Source: CAHJXF01 sp038240015 (GTDB taxonomy: Bacteria; Pseudomonadota; Gammaproteobacteria; Burkholderiales; Burkholderiaceae_D). From it: a stretch of 64,000 bases of DNA. Location of the stretch: contig JBBSEF010000004.1 in NCBI GenBank assembly GCA_038240015.1, positions 1 to 64,000 on the forward strand, given 5' to 3'. The translations under genes were made by a program, and so were the position numbers. Below the pieces are notes generated by a model. The model saw only the letters and a program-made list of their open reading frames with translations, was not told the DNA's origin and ran no database searches. This document shows positions 17,773 through 27,103 of this stretch, piece by piece; positions within the stretch are counted from its first letter, which is position 1, and each line of letters opens with the position of its first letter.

Positions 17773-19260
17773 CTATTCTTTTGCGAAAACCGCTCTCCAT
17801 CGCATTGCAATTTTGTTCAGAAGAAGTTGCTCGATACCCGGTCGCTTTCCCGTTGTCTTCCAGAGCAATACGATTGCCGCTATATAAACGGCTCCCCCGC
17901 TGAGTGTCGCCAGCAAGAGTTGCGCAAGGTACGCGAGAAAGGTATTGGCTTGCGGCGCAAATTGCAGGGCCGCATTCACCGCCAGGATCATGATTGCCGT
18001 AGCAGCCAGCGGGCGCCAGACCACCTCGAATAACTTGGAGGCGCGAAGGTGGATGATCTTCAGCAAGACGACGACATTCACCGGCATCGTGATGGCCGCA
18101 ACCAATAGAGTGGCTTCGGCAGCACCCAGAGCGCCGTCAAGCATCGCACCCACGATCAGCAGCGGCAGCAGCAACCCCGCATGCAGCGCGGCCAACAGTG
18201 TAAGAACTTTGGGGCGCCCCAGCGCAAGATAGACGGGGCCATGGTTGGTCTGAAGGGCTGCGATGATTCCCGAAATCGCGAGAATTTGAACCAAAGGCAC
18301 GGCATCGCCCCATTTCGGCCCCAGCATCAAATGAATCAGCGGGTCCGCAGTGAGGACGATTCCGGCGCCGATGGGCAGCACGAACATGGCGATAGCCGAG
18401 AGGACGTTGAGGAATCCTTGCCGCAGGACGCCCATGTCGCTCGCCATCTTTGCATATCCCGGAAAAATCGCGCGATTGATCGGCGCGACGAGATCGGTCG
18501 ATGGAAGATTGGATATCTCATAAGAAATCGTGAACAATCCGAGCGCATTGGGGCCGCCTATTTTGCCCAGAATGAAGCTGCTCGATTCGTGAAGAATGAA
18601 AAAGAGAAAGTTGTTGATCAAGAGCCACTTCGAAAAATGGAATAATTCGCCCATGGCGGCAAATGAGATTCTCGGGCGATACGACTGCATGACATAGCTG
18701 AGCGCAACGCCCGCGAATGTCGCTGCCAGCGTGCCGCCGATCAGCGCCCAATAATTTCTCAACCAGAATGCCAAAATCATCGTGATCGTGAAACCGATGA
18801 TTTTTCTTGTGACCTGGAATTTGAATTCCCGGTGAAACTGCAAATCTTTCCGGAATGCAACCATGCCGATATTTTCGCCTGCCGCGATCAAACGCGACAA
18901 AGCGAGCAGATAAACGATCATTTGCAGGCGCTGATCGCTATAGAAATTTGCAATCAGCGGTGCGATGAGAACCAGAATAAGCGCCTGTGCCGCTCCGGCT
19001 GCAAGGTTGAAGCTCCATGCCGTGTCGTAGTGTTTCCTTTCGGCATTCTGGTTCTGGATCAGGACCACGTCGAGATTGAAAGCGCTGAGCACATCTAGGG
19101 CGGCGATGATGGCCGTGGCCATCGCCACCAGGCCGAAGTCGGCGGGAACCAGAAGCCGTGCCAGGATGACCGTGCTGAACAGTCCAATGCCGCGCGTGAC
19201 GAACTTGAACAAAATCGTCCACATCGCGCCCTTTGCCATGCCCCTGTTCACTGCTTCCAT
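17773..19260 (-). CDS. Wzx/WzxC-like polysaccharide flippase (MOP superfamily)
   Basis: 495 residues, wholly hydrophobic, with MAKGAMWTILFKFVTRGIGL and VILARLLVPADFGLVAMA at the N-terminus, typical of the WzxC/lipopolysaccharide exporter subgroup, and twelve or more membrane segments. It should flip the undecaprenyl-linked repeat unit to the periplasm. The ATG at 19260 has GGAAAGAAG upstream and matches family N-termini; the open frame continues 72 codons further but without family residues. Stands alone on the minus strand between two plus-strand genes. Confidence 0.9.
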   Translation of the reverse strand: MEAVNRGMAKGAMWTILFKFVTRGIGLFSTVILARLLVPADFGLVAMATAIIAALDVLSAFNLDVVLIQNQNAERKHYDTAWSFNLAAGAAQALILVLIAPLIANFYSDQRLQMIVYLLALSRLIAAGENIGMVAFRKDLQFHREFKFQVTRKIIGFTITMILAFWLRNYWALIGGTLAATFAGVALSYVMQSYRPRISFAAMGELFHFSKWLLINNFLFFILHESSSFILGKIGGPNALGLFTISYEISNLPSTDLVAPINRAIFPGYAKMASDMGVLRQGFLNVLSAIAMFVLPIGAGIVLTADPLIHLMLGPKWGDAVPLVQILAISGIIAALQTNHGPVYLALGRPKVLTLLAALHAGLLLPLLIVGAMLDGALGAAEATLLVAAITMPVNVVVLLKIIHLRASKLFEVVWRPLAATAIMILAVNAALQFAPQANTFLAYLAQLLLATLSGGAVYIAAIVLLWKTTGKRPGIEQLLLNKIAMRWRAVFAKE

Positions 19261-19314
19261 TGGATCGCGGCTTCTTTCCGGTTCAGGAACGGTTCGTGGC
19301 GGACATCGCCTGGT

Positions 19315-19345
19315 GGCCTTTCGCGTATCATCGCGCGCCAGCAAG
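19315..19345 (-). repeat. Repeated intergenic element, copy 2
   Basis: Counterpart of 16501-16530: plus-strand GGCCTTTCGCGTATCATCGC then GCGCCAGCAA. In minus orientation it lies ~60-85 bp upstream of the flippase start and carries GATGAT where copy 1 has GATAAT. Both copies are in a divergent gap, here between the flippase and the AsnB-like gene. Confidence 0.6.
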
Positions 19346-19419
19346 ATACGCGAACCCGCGAGCGCCGTCTTATCGACGGGCGTTCTACGCGCACCACGCA
19401 TAATGAAACCGCGAACCCC

Positions 19420-21213
19420 ATGATTCGACCGACCTTGCGCGGATGCTTCGACCACGGGCTTCCGTCGACGGAACAAGTGCTAGGGTGCGGCGATTCATGT
19501 TCGGTCCATCAGGTCGATCGTCTTGTCGCGGCAATCGTCGGGCTTCCGCATTACGCCGGCGCGCTCGACGCATCGGCTGAGGAGCAAGGCGCGGCCCCGG
19601 CGCTGATCGCAGCCTATCGTGCTCACGGCGCGGGCATGCTCGACGATGTGCACGGCACATTCGCACTCGCGATCGTCGATTGCGAACGAAACGAAGTCCT
19701 GCTCGCGGTCGATCGACTCGGCATCGCCTCGCTCTGCTTTGCCGTCGATGCGGGCAAGCTGCACTTCGCAACCGACGCGAGCGAGGTGGCCGCCTCGCTG
19801 CGCGGCGACCGCGCTCTCGACCTTGCAACGCTAGGCGGGCTAGACCCGCAGGGCATCTTCGACTATCTCTATCACCATTGCATACCGGGGCCCGCCACCG
19901 TCTATCGCGGCGTGACGCGCTTGCTGGCCGGTCATGCTCTGCACTTTGTCGACGGGACTGCAACGGTCACGTCCTACTGGGCGCCGCGTTATGACGAACA
20001 TCGCCGCGAGAAATTGCCGGCGCTCGAACGCGAATTCCGCGACACGGTGAAGGCGTCGGTCGCCCGCGCGATCGATGGCGCGGCGAAGCCCGCGGCTTTT
20101 CTTTCGGGCGGCACCGACTCGTCGACCATCGCCGGCATGCTCGGCGCGGTCACGGGCGAGTCGGCGCGCACCTACTCGATCGGCTTCGACGCCGAGGGCT
20201 TCGACGAGATGGAATACGCGCGCATCGCGGCTGCGCACTTCAAGACCGAACACCACGAGTACTACATCACGCCCGCCGATCTGGTCGCGAGCATTCCGCG
20301 CATCGCGGCCGCGTACGACCAGCCGTTCGGCAATTCGTCGGTGTTGCCCACGTATTACTGCGCTCGCATGGCCGAGGCCGATGGCGTCGGCCGCATGCTG
20401 GGCGGCGACGGCGGCGACGAACTCTTCGGAGGCAACACGCGCTATGCGAAGCAACGCGTGTTCGATTATTTCGAGCGTGCGCCGGGTGTGGTCAAGAGCG
20501 CCATTCGCACGGCGCTCGCTCCCTCGGCATGGGAGTCGGTGCCGGCGATGAAGAAGGCGCAGAGCTATGTGCGGCAGGCGAGCGTGGCGATGCCCGACCG
20601 CATGCAGACCTACAACCTGCTGACGCGCATCGGCGTCGAGACGATCTTCGAGCCGGCATTCCTCGCCAACGTGGATGTGAACAAGCCGATGCGCGATATG
20701 CGCGAATGGTATGCGCGCTCGGATGCGAAGAGTCTCGTCAACCGCATGCTCGCGTTCGATCTCAAGTACACGCTGACCGACAACGATTTGCCCAAAGTCG
20801 TGACCGGGTGTCGGGTCGCGGGTGTCGATGCCGCGTTTCCGTTTCTCGACGATGCCGTGGTCGCGTTCGCGGCGCGGCTCGATCCCGAGTTGAAGTTGAA
20901 GGGCCTCAAGTTGCGCTGGTTCTTCAAGCACGCACTGTGCGACTTCCTGCCGAACCAGATCCTGACCAAGACCAAGCACGGTTTCGGATTGCCGTACGGC
21001 GTCTGGCTCGGTCGAGACCAAGGGCTCAACGAGCTCTCGTTTGCCAGCCTCGAATCGCTGAAGCAACGCGGCATCGTGCGCGCCGCTTTCATCGATCGAC
21101 TGCGCGCCGATCTCTTGTCGGACCACGCGACTTATTACGGCGAACTGGTGTGGGTGCTGATGATGCTGGAGCAGTGGTTGCAGGCGCATCAAGCGCGAAT
21201 CGCCGCGGATTGA
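19420..21213 (+). CDS. Asparagine-synthase-like protein lacking the glutaminase cysteine
   Basis: 597 residues. The N-terminal half has the Ntn/GATase-like layout (HGTFALAIVDCERNEVLLAVDRLGIASLCFA), but there is no Met-Cys-Gly start: the protein opens with a different ~30 residues, so glutamine hydrolysis at Cys2 is impossible. The synthetase half is intact, with PP-loop FLSGGTDSSTIAGM (229-235 core), GGDGGDELFGGNTRY and KTKHGFGLPYG. It could use free ammonia or another amine to amidate a carboxyl group, for example on a uronic-acid sugar or peptide (inference). No upstream in-frame start exists. Its 3' end overlaps the convergent methyltransferase by 25 bp. Confidence 0.85.
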   Translation: MIRPTLRGCFDHGLPSTEQVLGCGDSCSVHQVDRLVAAIVGLPHYAGALDASAEEQGAAPALIAAYRAHGAGMLDDVHGTFALAIVDCERNEVLLAVDRLGIASLCFAVDAGKLHFATDASEVAASLRGDRALDLATLGGLDPQGIFDYLYHHCIPGPATVYRGVTRLLAGHALHFVDGTATVTSYWAPRYDEHRREKLPALEREFRDTVKASVARAIDGAAKPAAFLSGGTDSSTIAGMLGAVTGESARTYSIGFDAEGFDEMEYARIAAAHFKTEHHEYYITPADLVASIPRIAAAYDQPFGNSSVLPTYYCARMAEADGVGRMLGGDGGDELFGGNTRYAKQRVFDYFERAPGVVKSAIRTALAPSAWESVPAMKKAQSYVRQASVAMPDRMQTYNLLTRIGVETIFEPAFLANVDVNKPMRDMREWYARSDAKSLVNRMLAFDLKYTLTDNDLPKVVTGCRVAGVDAAFPFLDDAVVAFAARLDPELKLKGLKLRWFFKHALCDFLPNQILTKTKHGFGLPYGVWLGRDQGLNELSFASLESLKQRGIVRAAFIDRLRADLLSDHATYYGELVWVLMMLEQWLQAHQARIAAD

Positions 21214-22151
21214 ATTTCCTCTGTTTCCTGCGAAGCCAGGGGAGCGACGATCATCCAGAAGCTCATCCACGAAAGCTCCTCGGTTGAAATATCGCGGAAT
21301 CGGGCAGCTACCTTGTCTGCGATGAGATTGATCTTCTCGGTTGACAGCCGTTCGGTCGGAACGAGTTTCAAGAGAGACAAGCCCGCCAGTCGCACAACGT
21401 CTCGGTACTTGTCGACCCGCCACCGATTCGGAAATCCCTTGTGGCTGTACATCAGGCTATAAATGCCATCCGACCAAGTCAGAAAATCGTAAGTCTGATA
21501 CCGGTCCAGGCCGTGGCTTTTCAAATCGACCTTGTGAATTGAAATGCCTTGTCGTTTGAGCGACGCGGCGATATCCATCATGGTATTTTGCAGATTGTTG
21601 ACGTGTTCGAGAACCGATCTGGACAGGATCAGATCGTATTCGGTCGTTCGTCCGCTCAGGCCATCGCGCGTCACCAGATAATCGATGGCGCTGGAATTAA
21701 AGCCGCTTTCCGGCTTTCCGTATTCGACAAAGGCGCCGCAAGCTCTGGCTTGCCGCCCGCCATCGAGGCCGTCCAGGAGCTTGCGGTAAATCTCGATATT
21801 GGTAGCTGTGGATTGTTGCAGCGGGAATCGGTCGACGCAATGAACGGTTTCGGCGCCATGGGCATACAGGAGCAACGCGACGCCCAGAATATCTCCCGGC
21901 CCATATTCGAGAATCAGCTTTCCCTTCAGATATTCGCTTGCATTGCCTTTGGTCACACCGAGCTGTTCCAGATACTCGTCGAAACACGCGATAAAGTAAT
22001 CGGCAATTTGCCGTGTATTCCGCTTTTCTTCGCCCCTGCCCGTCTGATTGGTCAGTTTGACGTACAAGGCAGGTGCGAATCTCGCGAGTTGATTCGACAC
22101 GAATGCTTTGGAGAAAAGCTTGACGTCATGGGCCAAATTTTCGCTGTACAT
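21189..22151 (-). CDS. Class I SAM-dependent methyltransferase-like protein
   Basis: 320 residues. Motif I is the variant LILEYGPGDILGVALLLYAHGA, followed by VHCVDRF and the motif-IV region YDLILSRSVLEHVNN, so a Rossmann methyltransferase is likely. Pro in place of the usual Cys/Gly (EYGPGD) is seen in some glycan methyltransferases. Last gene of the minus-strand XrtA operon. The ribosome-binding site is weak. Overlaps the AsnB-like gene tail to tail. Confidence 0.78.
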   Translation of the reverse strand: MYSENLAHDVKLFSKAFVSNQLARFAPALYVKLTNQTGRGEEKRNTRQIADYFIACFDEYLEQLGVTKGNASEYLKGKLILEYGPGDILGVALLLYAHGAETVHCVDRFPLQQSTATNIEIYRKLLDGLDGGRQARACGAFVEYGKPESGFNSSAIDYLVTRDGLSGRTTEYDLILSRSVLEHVNNLQNTMMDIAASLKRQGISIHKVDLKSHGLDRYQTYDFLTWSDGIYSLMYSHKGFPNRWRVDKYRDVVRLAGLSLLKLVPTERLSTEKINLIADKVAARFRDISTEELSWMSFWMIVAPLASQETEEIQSAAIRA

Positions 22152-22157
22152 GATTCT

Positions 22158-23129
22158 TTAAACCAGTTCGGGCCGGTGCGTCAGGTTGTGCGCGAGCCGT
22201 AGCCCGAATCGATTGACGCTCACATCCCAGGGCGTAAAGCGTGGAAGCTGAAAGCGATCGGTCGCTCGATCGGCGACACCCCACGCGGTGGCGACGGCGG
22301 CATCGAAGCCCATCTCGCGGATGAGCGCGACGTGGGTGGCGTCGTAGTCGCGCCGCGGCCTTCCGTTTGGATAGGCAAAAAGCTTCACGGGCTCGCCCAG
22401 CGTTTCCTCGAGATCGCGGCGACCGTCGGCAACCTCGCGCCGCACGTCGTCGATGGCTAGCGTCGTGAGGATGGGATGCGTCACCGTGTGCGCTCCGACA
22501 GCCATGCCGTAGCGAGGCAGCTCTCGCACCTGCCGTCGCGTCATCATCAAATCGCTTTGCGCGGCGAGTCCGACCGCCGACGCGATCGCGTCGACCTTCG
22601 TCTGGCGTTCCGATTGCGGCAGGTACTTGAGCCTATCCAGCAGGCCGGCGATGGTTGCGACCCGCTCCGCATCGCTGCTGCACGGCCATTCAGTTAGGTC
22701 GATCGCAGTGAGGTCCAATCGAGGGCCGCGTGCGATGCGTACCGCTTCGGTCACGGTATCGTTCCACATGCGCCCGCCATCGAGAAATCCGGTCGCGATG
22801 AAGAACGTCGCGGGAAGTCGCAGTTTTGAAAGTAGCGGCGCGGCGATGGTCGCATTGTCCGCATAACCATCGTCGAACGTGATGCAGGCCGCATTGACCG
22901 GGAGGTTGCCGTCGGCCAGACGGCGCGCCGCTTCGATCAGCGGCATGACGCGAAACGCCGACGCGAGCCAGCGCATGCGCGCTTTGAACAATGCCGCATC
23001 GGGTTCCCCTGGCAGCAACGGGTCGAGCGCCGGCAGCACGCGATGGAAAATGAGAATCGACAAACGCGGTCCGCGCGCGGCCGAAAGCGCACGGCCGTAT
23101 CCCCTGACGGTTGCCGCGAGGGGATTCAC
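22158..23129 (-). CDS. Polysaccharide deacetylase family protein
   Basis: 323 residues, NodB-homology carbohydrate esterase 4. Metal site: ACITFDDGYADN (82-92) for the two Asp, and VGAHTVTHPILTT supplying the His-x3-His pair. LSILIFHRVLPALDP near the N-terminus is typical. GTG start with AAGG seven bases upstream. Distinct from the XrtA-type deacetylase at 35997. Likely removes N-acetyl groups from the exopolysaccharide, or acts on a lipid-linked intermediate; no signal peptide is obvious. Confidence 0.9.
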   Translation of the reverse strand: MNPLAATVRGYGRALSAARGPRLSILIFHRVLPALDPLLPGEPDAALFKARMRWLASAFRVMPLIEAARRLADGNLPVNAACITFDDGYADNATIAAPLLSKLRLPATFFIATGFLDGGRMWNDTVTEAVRIARGPRLDLTAIDLTEWPCSSDAERVATIAGLLDRLKYLPQSERQTKVDAIASAVGLAAQSDLMMTRRQVRELPRYGMAVGAHTVTHPILTTLAIDDVRREVADGRRDLEETLGEPVKLFAYPNGRPRRDYDATHVALIREMGFDAAVATAWGVADRATDRFQLPRFTPWDVSVNRFGLRLAHNLTHRPELV

Positions 23130-23170
23130 TCACCGGCCTTCAAAGGTGTCGACCGCACGGCACACCGCAA

Positions 23171-24583
23171 TCAGAGCGGGGATTTCGGCGTGTCGAGCGA
23201 AAGCGGTCGCTGAGCGAACGAGCCTTGGCCACGCCAGTTTCCGATCCGTGGCGGCGGTATTGCTGGCGCGTTCTCGGGAACCTCAGTCTGTACCGTGCCG
23301 AAGCGGTCCCGGCGCATGTATCCATCGGCCCGGTCGCGACCGACCTTCGCCTTGTGTGCAGCCAATGCAAGCTCGCGCGTCGCGACGACGATGACGATCA
23401 GGTAATACGGAAAGTCGTAATACGCCAGACTGAGAAACGCGCCGCCGACCGCATAGCCGACCATGCTGACCTTGGTCATATCCATCAAAGAGCCGATCCA
23501 TTGCAATTCGGGATTTCCTTTGGACTTCCGCTTTGCGTCGGAAGCCGCAAACCAGGTGAATGCGCCGACCGACAGGAAAAGAAACAGACCACCGAACCCA
23601 TGCTCGCCGAGAACCTGAAAATAAATGCTGTGCGCCGCGTGCATGTCGAGCGGGTTGGGCGCGTAGCGCGCAAAGGTCTCGAAATCATAGATATCGAAGC
23701 CGCCACCGAAGAAACGATCGCGCGCCATGTTGAACGCCATCCACCAGGCGTTGATGCGGCCCATTGCCGACCAGTCCTCATCGTAATTCCTGATGCTCTG
23801 CATGCGTTCGAGCCAGTCGTCGGGCATGAAACCGATCGCCCCGATTCCGACGATGAACAGCACCAGGCCCATGCCGAACTTGTTGCGGCTCTTCCACCAC
23901 AGGAACGCACCCATGCCCGCAATGGCTAGAAAGGCGCCGCGCGAATGACTTCCCACCGCGGCAAGCGCGCATAACAGCATGGCCCCGGTCATCGACCATC
24001 GTTGCCACTGCTTTTTAAGTCCCATTTGTACATAGCGCATCAAGGGAATCGTCATCACCAGCGCGAGCGCCACTTCGTTGTTGCCGCCGATGAACGAACT
24101 CTCGGGCCCCCATACCAGATAGTTGCCGCCGGTAACGAGCGTGAACAGACCGCCTTTGACGCCATAGAACGCGATCGAACCCACGAGAATCCAGACCAGC
24201 CAGTGAATCTCCTTTTTCGAATGAACCAACGTGAAGGCGACGAAGGTCATCAACATGATCTTCATCACGCGCGACCACATCTCGTAACCCGATCCAGGAT
24301 GAAACGGGAACAGCGCCGCGACGCACATCCAGAGTGTGAACAGCGCGAGCAGAACCACCGGCGCCGTCAATGGCAGCCTGCGTTCATCCTTGGTGATCAG
24401 CAGCCCGAAGAAAGTCAATGCCACGGTGATGGCGGCAAACGGCAATTCGAATGCGAAGGTATAGGTGAGCCGATGCGGGTTCATCACGCTCAGCCACACC
24501 CACATGATCACGCCGATCACCGGGCGTTTGATGATGAGAGGAATGGTGCAAATGAAGAAGATGAGAAGAACAATATCGCGCAT
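23171..24583 (-). CDS. Putative O-glycosylation ligase, exosortase A system-associated
   Basis: 470 residues, polytopic, O-antigen-ligase fold. The N-terminus MRDIVLLIFFICTIPLIIKR, then the VWLSVMNPHRLTYTFAFE segment, is diagnostic of the XrtA-associated ligase family. A large periplasmic loop contains DMHAAHSIYFQVLGEHGFGG, with the His-rich region expected in WaaL-like ligases. The ATG at 24583 has AAGGA upstream; the open frame runs on upstream without family residues. Presumed to transfer lipid-linked glycan to an acceptor, perhaps the PEP-CTERM proteins or EPS (inference). Confidence 0.9.
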   Translation of the reverse strand: MRDIVLLIFFICTIPLIIKRPVIGVIMWVWLSVMNPHRLTYTFAFELPFAAITVALTFFGLLITKDERRLPLTAPVVLLALFTLWMCVAALFPFHPGSGYEMWSRVMKIMLMTFVAFTLVHSKKEIHWLVWILVGSIAFYGVKGGLFTLVTGGNYLVWGPESSFIGGNNEVALALVMTIPLMRYVQMGLKKQWQRWSMTGAMLLCALAAVGSHSRGAFLAIAGMGAFLWWKSRNKFGMGLVLFIVGIGAIGFMPDDWLERMQSIRNYDEDWSAMGRINAWWMAFNMARDRFFGGGFDIYDFETFARYAPNPLDMHAAHSIYFQVLGEHGFGGLFLFLSVGAFTWFAASDAKRKSKGNPELQWIGSLMDMTKVSMVGYAVGGAFLSLAYYDFPYYLIVIVVATRELALAAHKAKVGRDRADGYMRRDRFGTVQTEVPENAPAIPPPRIGNWRGQGSFAQRPLSLDTPKSPL

Positions 24584-24608
24584 GATCGTTTCCTTGAATC
24601 GTCGTTTT

Positions 24609-25901
24609 CTAGGCGTCGGCGGGCTGATCGACCAAGCCCGCGAGTCGGCGATATTTCGCCCAGGCGTCGCGCCACGCGAATTGTTCATCGACGCGCCGTT
24701 TGAGAGCGATCGCATAGCGTGTGGCGCTCGCGTCATCGTGCACAAGACGCGATATGGCCGAAGCCAGGCCGTATGCATCGTCGGCGGGGACGAGCCAGCC
24801 ATTGCAATCAGACTCGATGATTTCCGGAACGCCACCCACCGCGGTAGCGATCACTGGGATGCCGAGATACCCCGCTTCCAGCAGCACGATGCCGAACGGC
24901 TCCGATCGCGAAGGCAGCACGAACAAGCGCGCGCCTTCCATTCGTTTGAGCACCGTGCCATGGCTCTCGTCATAGGCCAGATCGATTCGACCTTTCAAAC
25001 CCGGAAGGCCCTTCTCCAGTTCGTCGATCAGCGTCTTCAATTCTTCCGCATAAGCAGTCCAGCGGCCCACGATCACGAGACGAAGATCTTCTTTCGAGGT
25101 TTGAATGAAACGGGAGTAAGCCCTGACGAGGACATCGAGTCCCTTCTTGTATTCGAACGATGCAACCGAAAGAATGTACGGCGCCGATGGCGGCAACGCA
25201 GCCGCACCCTGTCGTTCCTCTTCGCAAAACGCCGTGTCGATCCCGTTGTGAACCGTGACGACGCGATCGGTGCGACCGATCAAGCGGCTGGGCAACGACT
25301 TTCCGAAGGCATTCGAGCAAACCACGATGCGATCGGCGCCGGAAAGGATATACCGCCAAAGCAGGCTTTCGAATGGTCCTTTGGTTTCGAGATCATCGAC
25401 GTCTTTTCCATGCACGGAAATCAGAAGGCGATTCAATCCTCCCCACTTTCGGATAAACGCAAAATAAAGAGCCGACACGGTCGGATAATGAATATTCACG
25501 ACCGAAATGCGATGCCGGCGCAAATAGCTCCACAGCGTCAATAGCGACGGAACAAACAGAAATAGAAACCCGATATGCGCTCTAATCTGGGACAACCGCA
25601 CGCCGGGCCCGCGCAGGCGCGCGCGCGTGACTCGCATTCCCGGCGATTGTGTTTCCTCGATCGTCCCGACCGCATCCCAATCGAGCACCATGAAATAGGG
25701 GCGACAGCTCTTGTCGGCTGCGGCATGACGGAACAGGTTCGAAACCACCTGGCTCACGCCGCCTGTACTCTCCAGCGTCCAGGGAAGCACGAAGAGCCAG
25801 CCGCGTGCGTCGCACGTCGATGAATGCGCGTCGCGCTGCACGGCGTCAACCTCTGCGCGCCGGCTCTGGATCACGTTGCGCAAGCTCCAGGGAGGATTCA
25901 T
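24609..25901 (-). CDS. GT4 family glycosyltransferase
   Basis: 430 residues, GT-B fold. STGGVSQVVSNLF (donor-side loop), VVNIHYPTVSALYFAF, ISVHGKDVDDLE, VVTVHNGIDTAFC, YILSVASFEYKKGLDVLVRA and LFVLPSRSEPFGIVLLEAGY with the E-x7-E motif. About 30 non-conserved residues precede the domain. Start ATG overlaps the stop of the next GT4 gene (ATGA). It adds a sugar to the lipid-linked repeat unit in the cytoplasm. Confidence 0.9.
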   Translation of the reverse strand: MNPPWSLRNVIQSRRAEVDAVQRDAHSSTCDARGWLFVLPWTLESTGGVSQVVSNLFRHAAADKSCRPYFMVLDWDAVGTIEETQSPGMRVTRARLRGPGVRLSQIRAHIGFLFLFVPSLLTLWSYLRRHRISVVNIHYPTVSALYFAFIRKWGGLNRLLISVHGKDVDDLETKGPFESLLWRYILSGADRIVVCSNAFGKSLPSRLIGRTDRVVTVHNGIDTAFCEEERQGAAALPPSAPYILSVASFEYKKGLDVLVRAYSRFIQTSKEDLRLVIVGRWTAYAEELKTLIDELEKGLPGLKGRIDLAYDESHGTVLKRMEGARLFVLPSRSEPFGIVLLEAGYLGIPVIATAVGGVPEIIESDCNGWLVPADDAYGLASAISRLVHDDASATRYAIALKRRVDEQFAWRDAWAKYRRLAGLVDQPADA

Positions 25902-27103
25902 GGCGAACTCTTCAATGCGACGCCTTGCGGCAACGTGCGCAGCGATTCGAACAACTGCTCTTGTCCTCGCGTCGTTTCATCCCAGCTGAATCGTTCCGCA
26001 TAGGCGCGTGTCTTGGCGCGGTCTGGCAATGCCGCGAGCAGACCGCGAAGCGCCGCTGCGATCGCCGACGCGGAGCGTTCACCGACGATGACCCCGGCTT
26101 CCGGCGCGGCCACTACTTCCGGCGAGCCGCCGGCATCGGTCGCCACAACCGGCGTGCCACAGGCCATCGATTCGAGCAGCACGTTCGCCCAGCCTTCGTT
26201 TTCCGAAGCGAGTACCGAAACGTCGGCAGCGGAATACACCGCAGGCAGATCGTCGTGCGCCATTTGGCCGAGAAAGCGGACTCGGTCTGCGACCCCGACA
26301 CGCGCGGCATGCGACTCGAGAAATTCGCGCCGCGGTCCGCTGCCCGCAATGATCAGGCTCACGCCGGGCAACGAGGCGAGCGCTTCGATCACCAGCTCGT
26401 GTCCCTTCCTCGGAATCAATGCGCCTACCGACGCGATGAATTTTCCTTCGGCGGGCAATTGCAATTTTTCACGCGCAAGCTGCATCGCCATGGGGGCGAA
26501 GCGCCTGGCATCGACGCCATTGCGCAGCACGACGATCTTGTCTTCGTCCGAACCCAAACGAACCAGCTCGTCCTTCAACGCACGACAGACGGTCACGATT
26601 GCCGCCGCATGTTTTGCGGCCCACAGGATCATCCGTCTCGGAAGCGCCTGAGTCGGAAACCAAGTGATGTCGCTGCCGCGCGCCGTAATCACCACCGGCA
26701 GATCGAACCAGCGCCCGAGCAGAATGGCGGCAACGCCGTCGGGAAAGAAATAATGCGCGTCGATGGCATCGAAGCGCTCGCCGTCCCGCATCAACTTCGC
26801 AATCGTGCGACGCGCGGCCAGCGCCATCGTCAACGGCGCGCCGTAAGCTCCAATGCCCGGGACCGTCAAATAGCGGGGATGGAACACCTCGATGCCGTGT
26901 CTTTTTTCACAATCGGGAACCCGCGCGAATTCCGCATAGCGCCCGAAACCCCGATGCCTCGATGGGAACCAGGGAACGGGCGCGACCACTCGCGAAGCGA
27001 TGCGGCCATTTCGCACCAGATGCACCAGACGATTTTCGACGAACACCCCGTGCGACGGATTGACGGCATTCGGATACAGCGAGGTGAACGTGAGCAGCTT
27101 CAT
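25898..27103 (-). CDS. GT4 family glycosyltransferase
   Basis: 401 residues. MKLLTFTSLYPNAVNPSHGV at the N-terminus, HYFFPDGVAAILLGRWFDLP, ITARGSDITWFP, IVVLRNGVDARRF, FIASVGALIPRKGHELVIEA and SENEGWANVLLESMACGTPV (E-x7-E). The ATG at 27103 shares a base with the TGA of the preceding gene (TGATG), so translation is coupled. The type is common in XrtA loci; the sugar added is unknown. Confidence 0.91.
   Translation of the reverse strand: MKLLTFTSLYPNAVNPSHGVFVENRLVHLVRNGRIASRVVAPVPWFPSRHRGFGRYAEFARVPDCEKRHGIEVFHPRYLTVPGIGAYGAPLTMALAARRTIAKLMRDGERFDAIDAHYFFPDGVAAILLGRWFDLPVVITARGSDITWFPTQALPRRMILWAAKHAAAIVTVCRALKDELVRLGSDEDKIVVLRNGVDARRFAPMAMQLAREKLQLPAEGKFIASVGALIPRKGHELVIEALASLPGVSLIIAGSGPRREFLESHAARVGVADRVRFLGQMAHDDLPAVYSAADVSVLASENEGWANVLLESMACGTPVVATDAGGSPEVVAAPEAGVIVGERSASAIAAALRGLLAALPDRAKTRAYAERFSWDETTRGQEQLFESLRTLPQGVALKSSP

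Noticed and set aside
19840..21423. 527-codon open frame opposite the AsnB-like gene
   Set aside because: His/Arg-rich shadow; synthetase motifs are on the plus strand.
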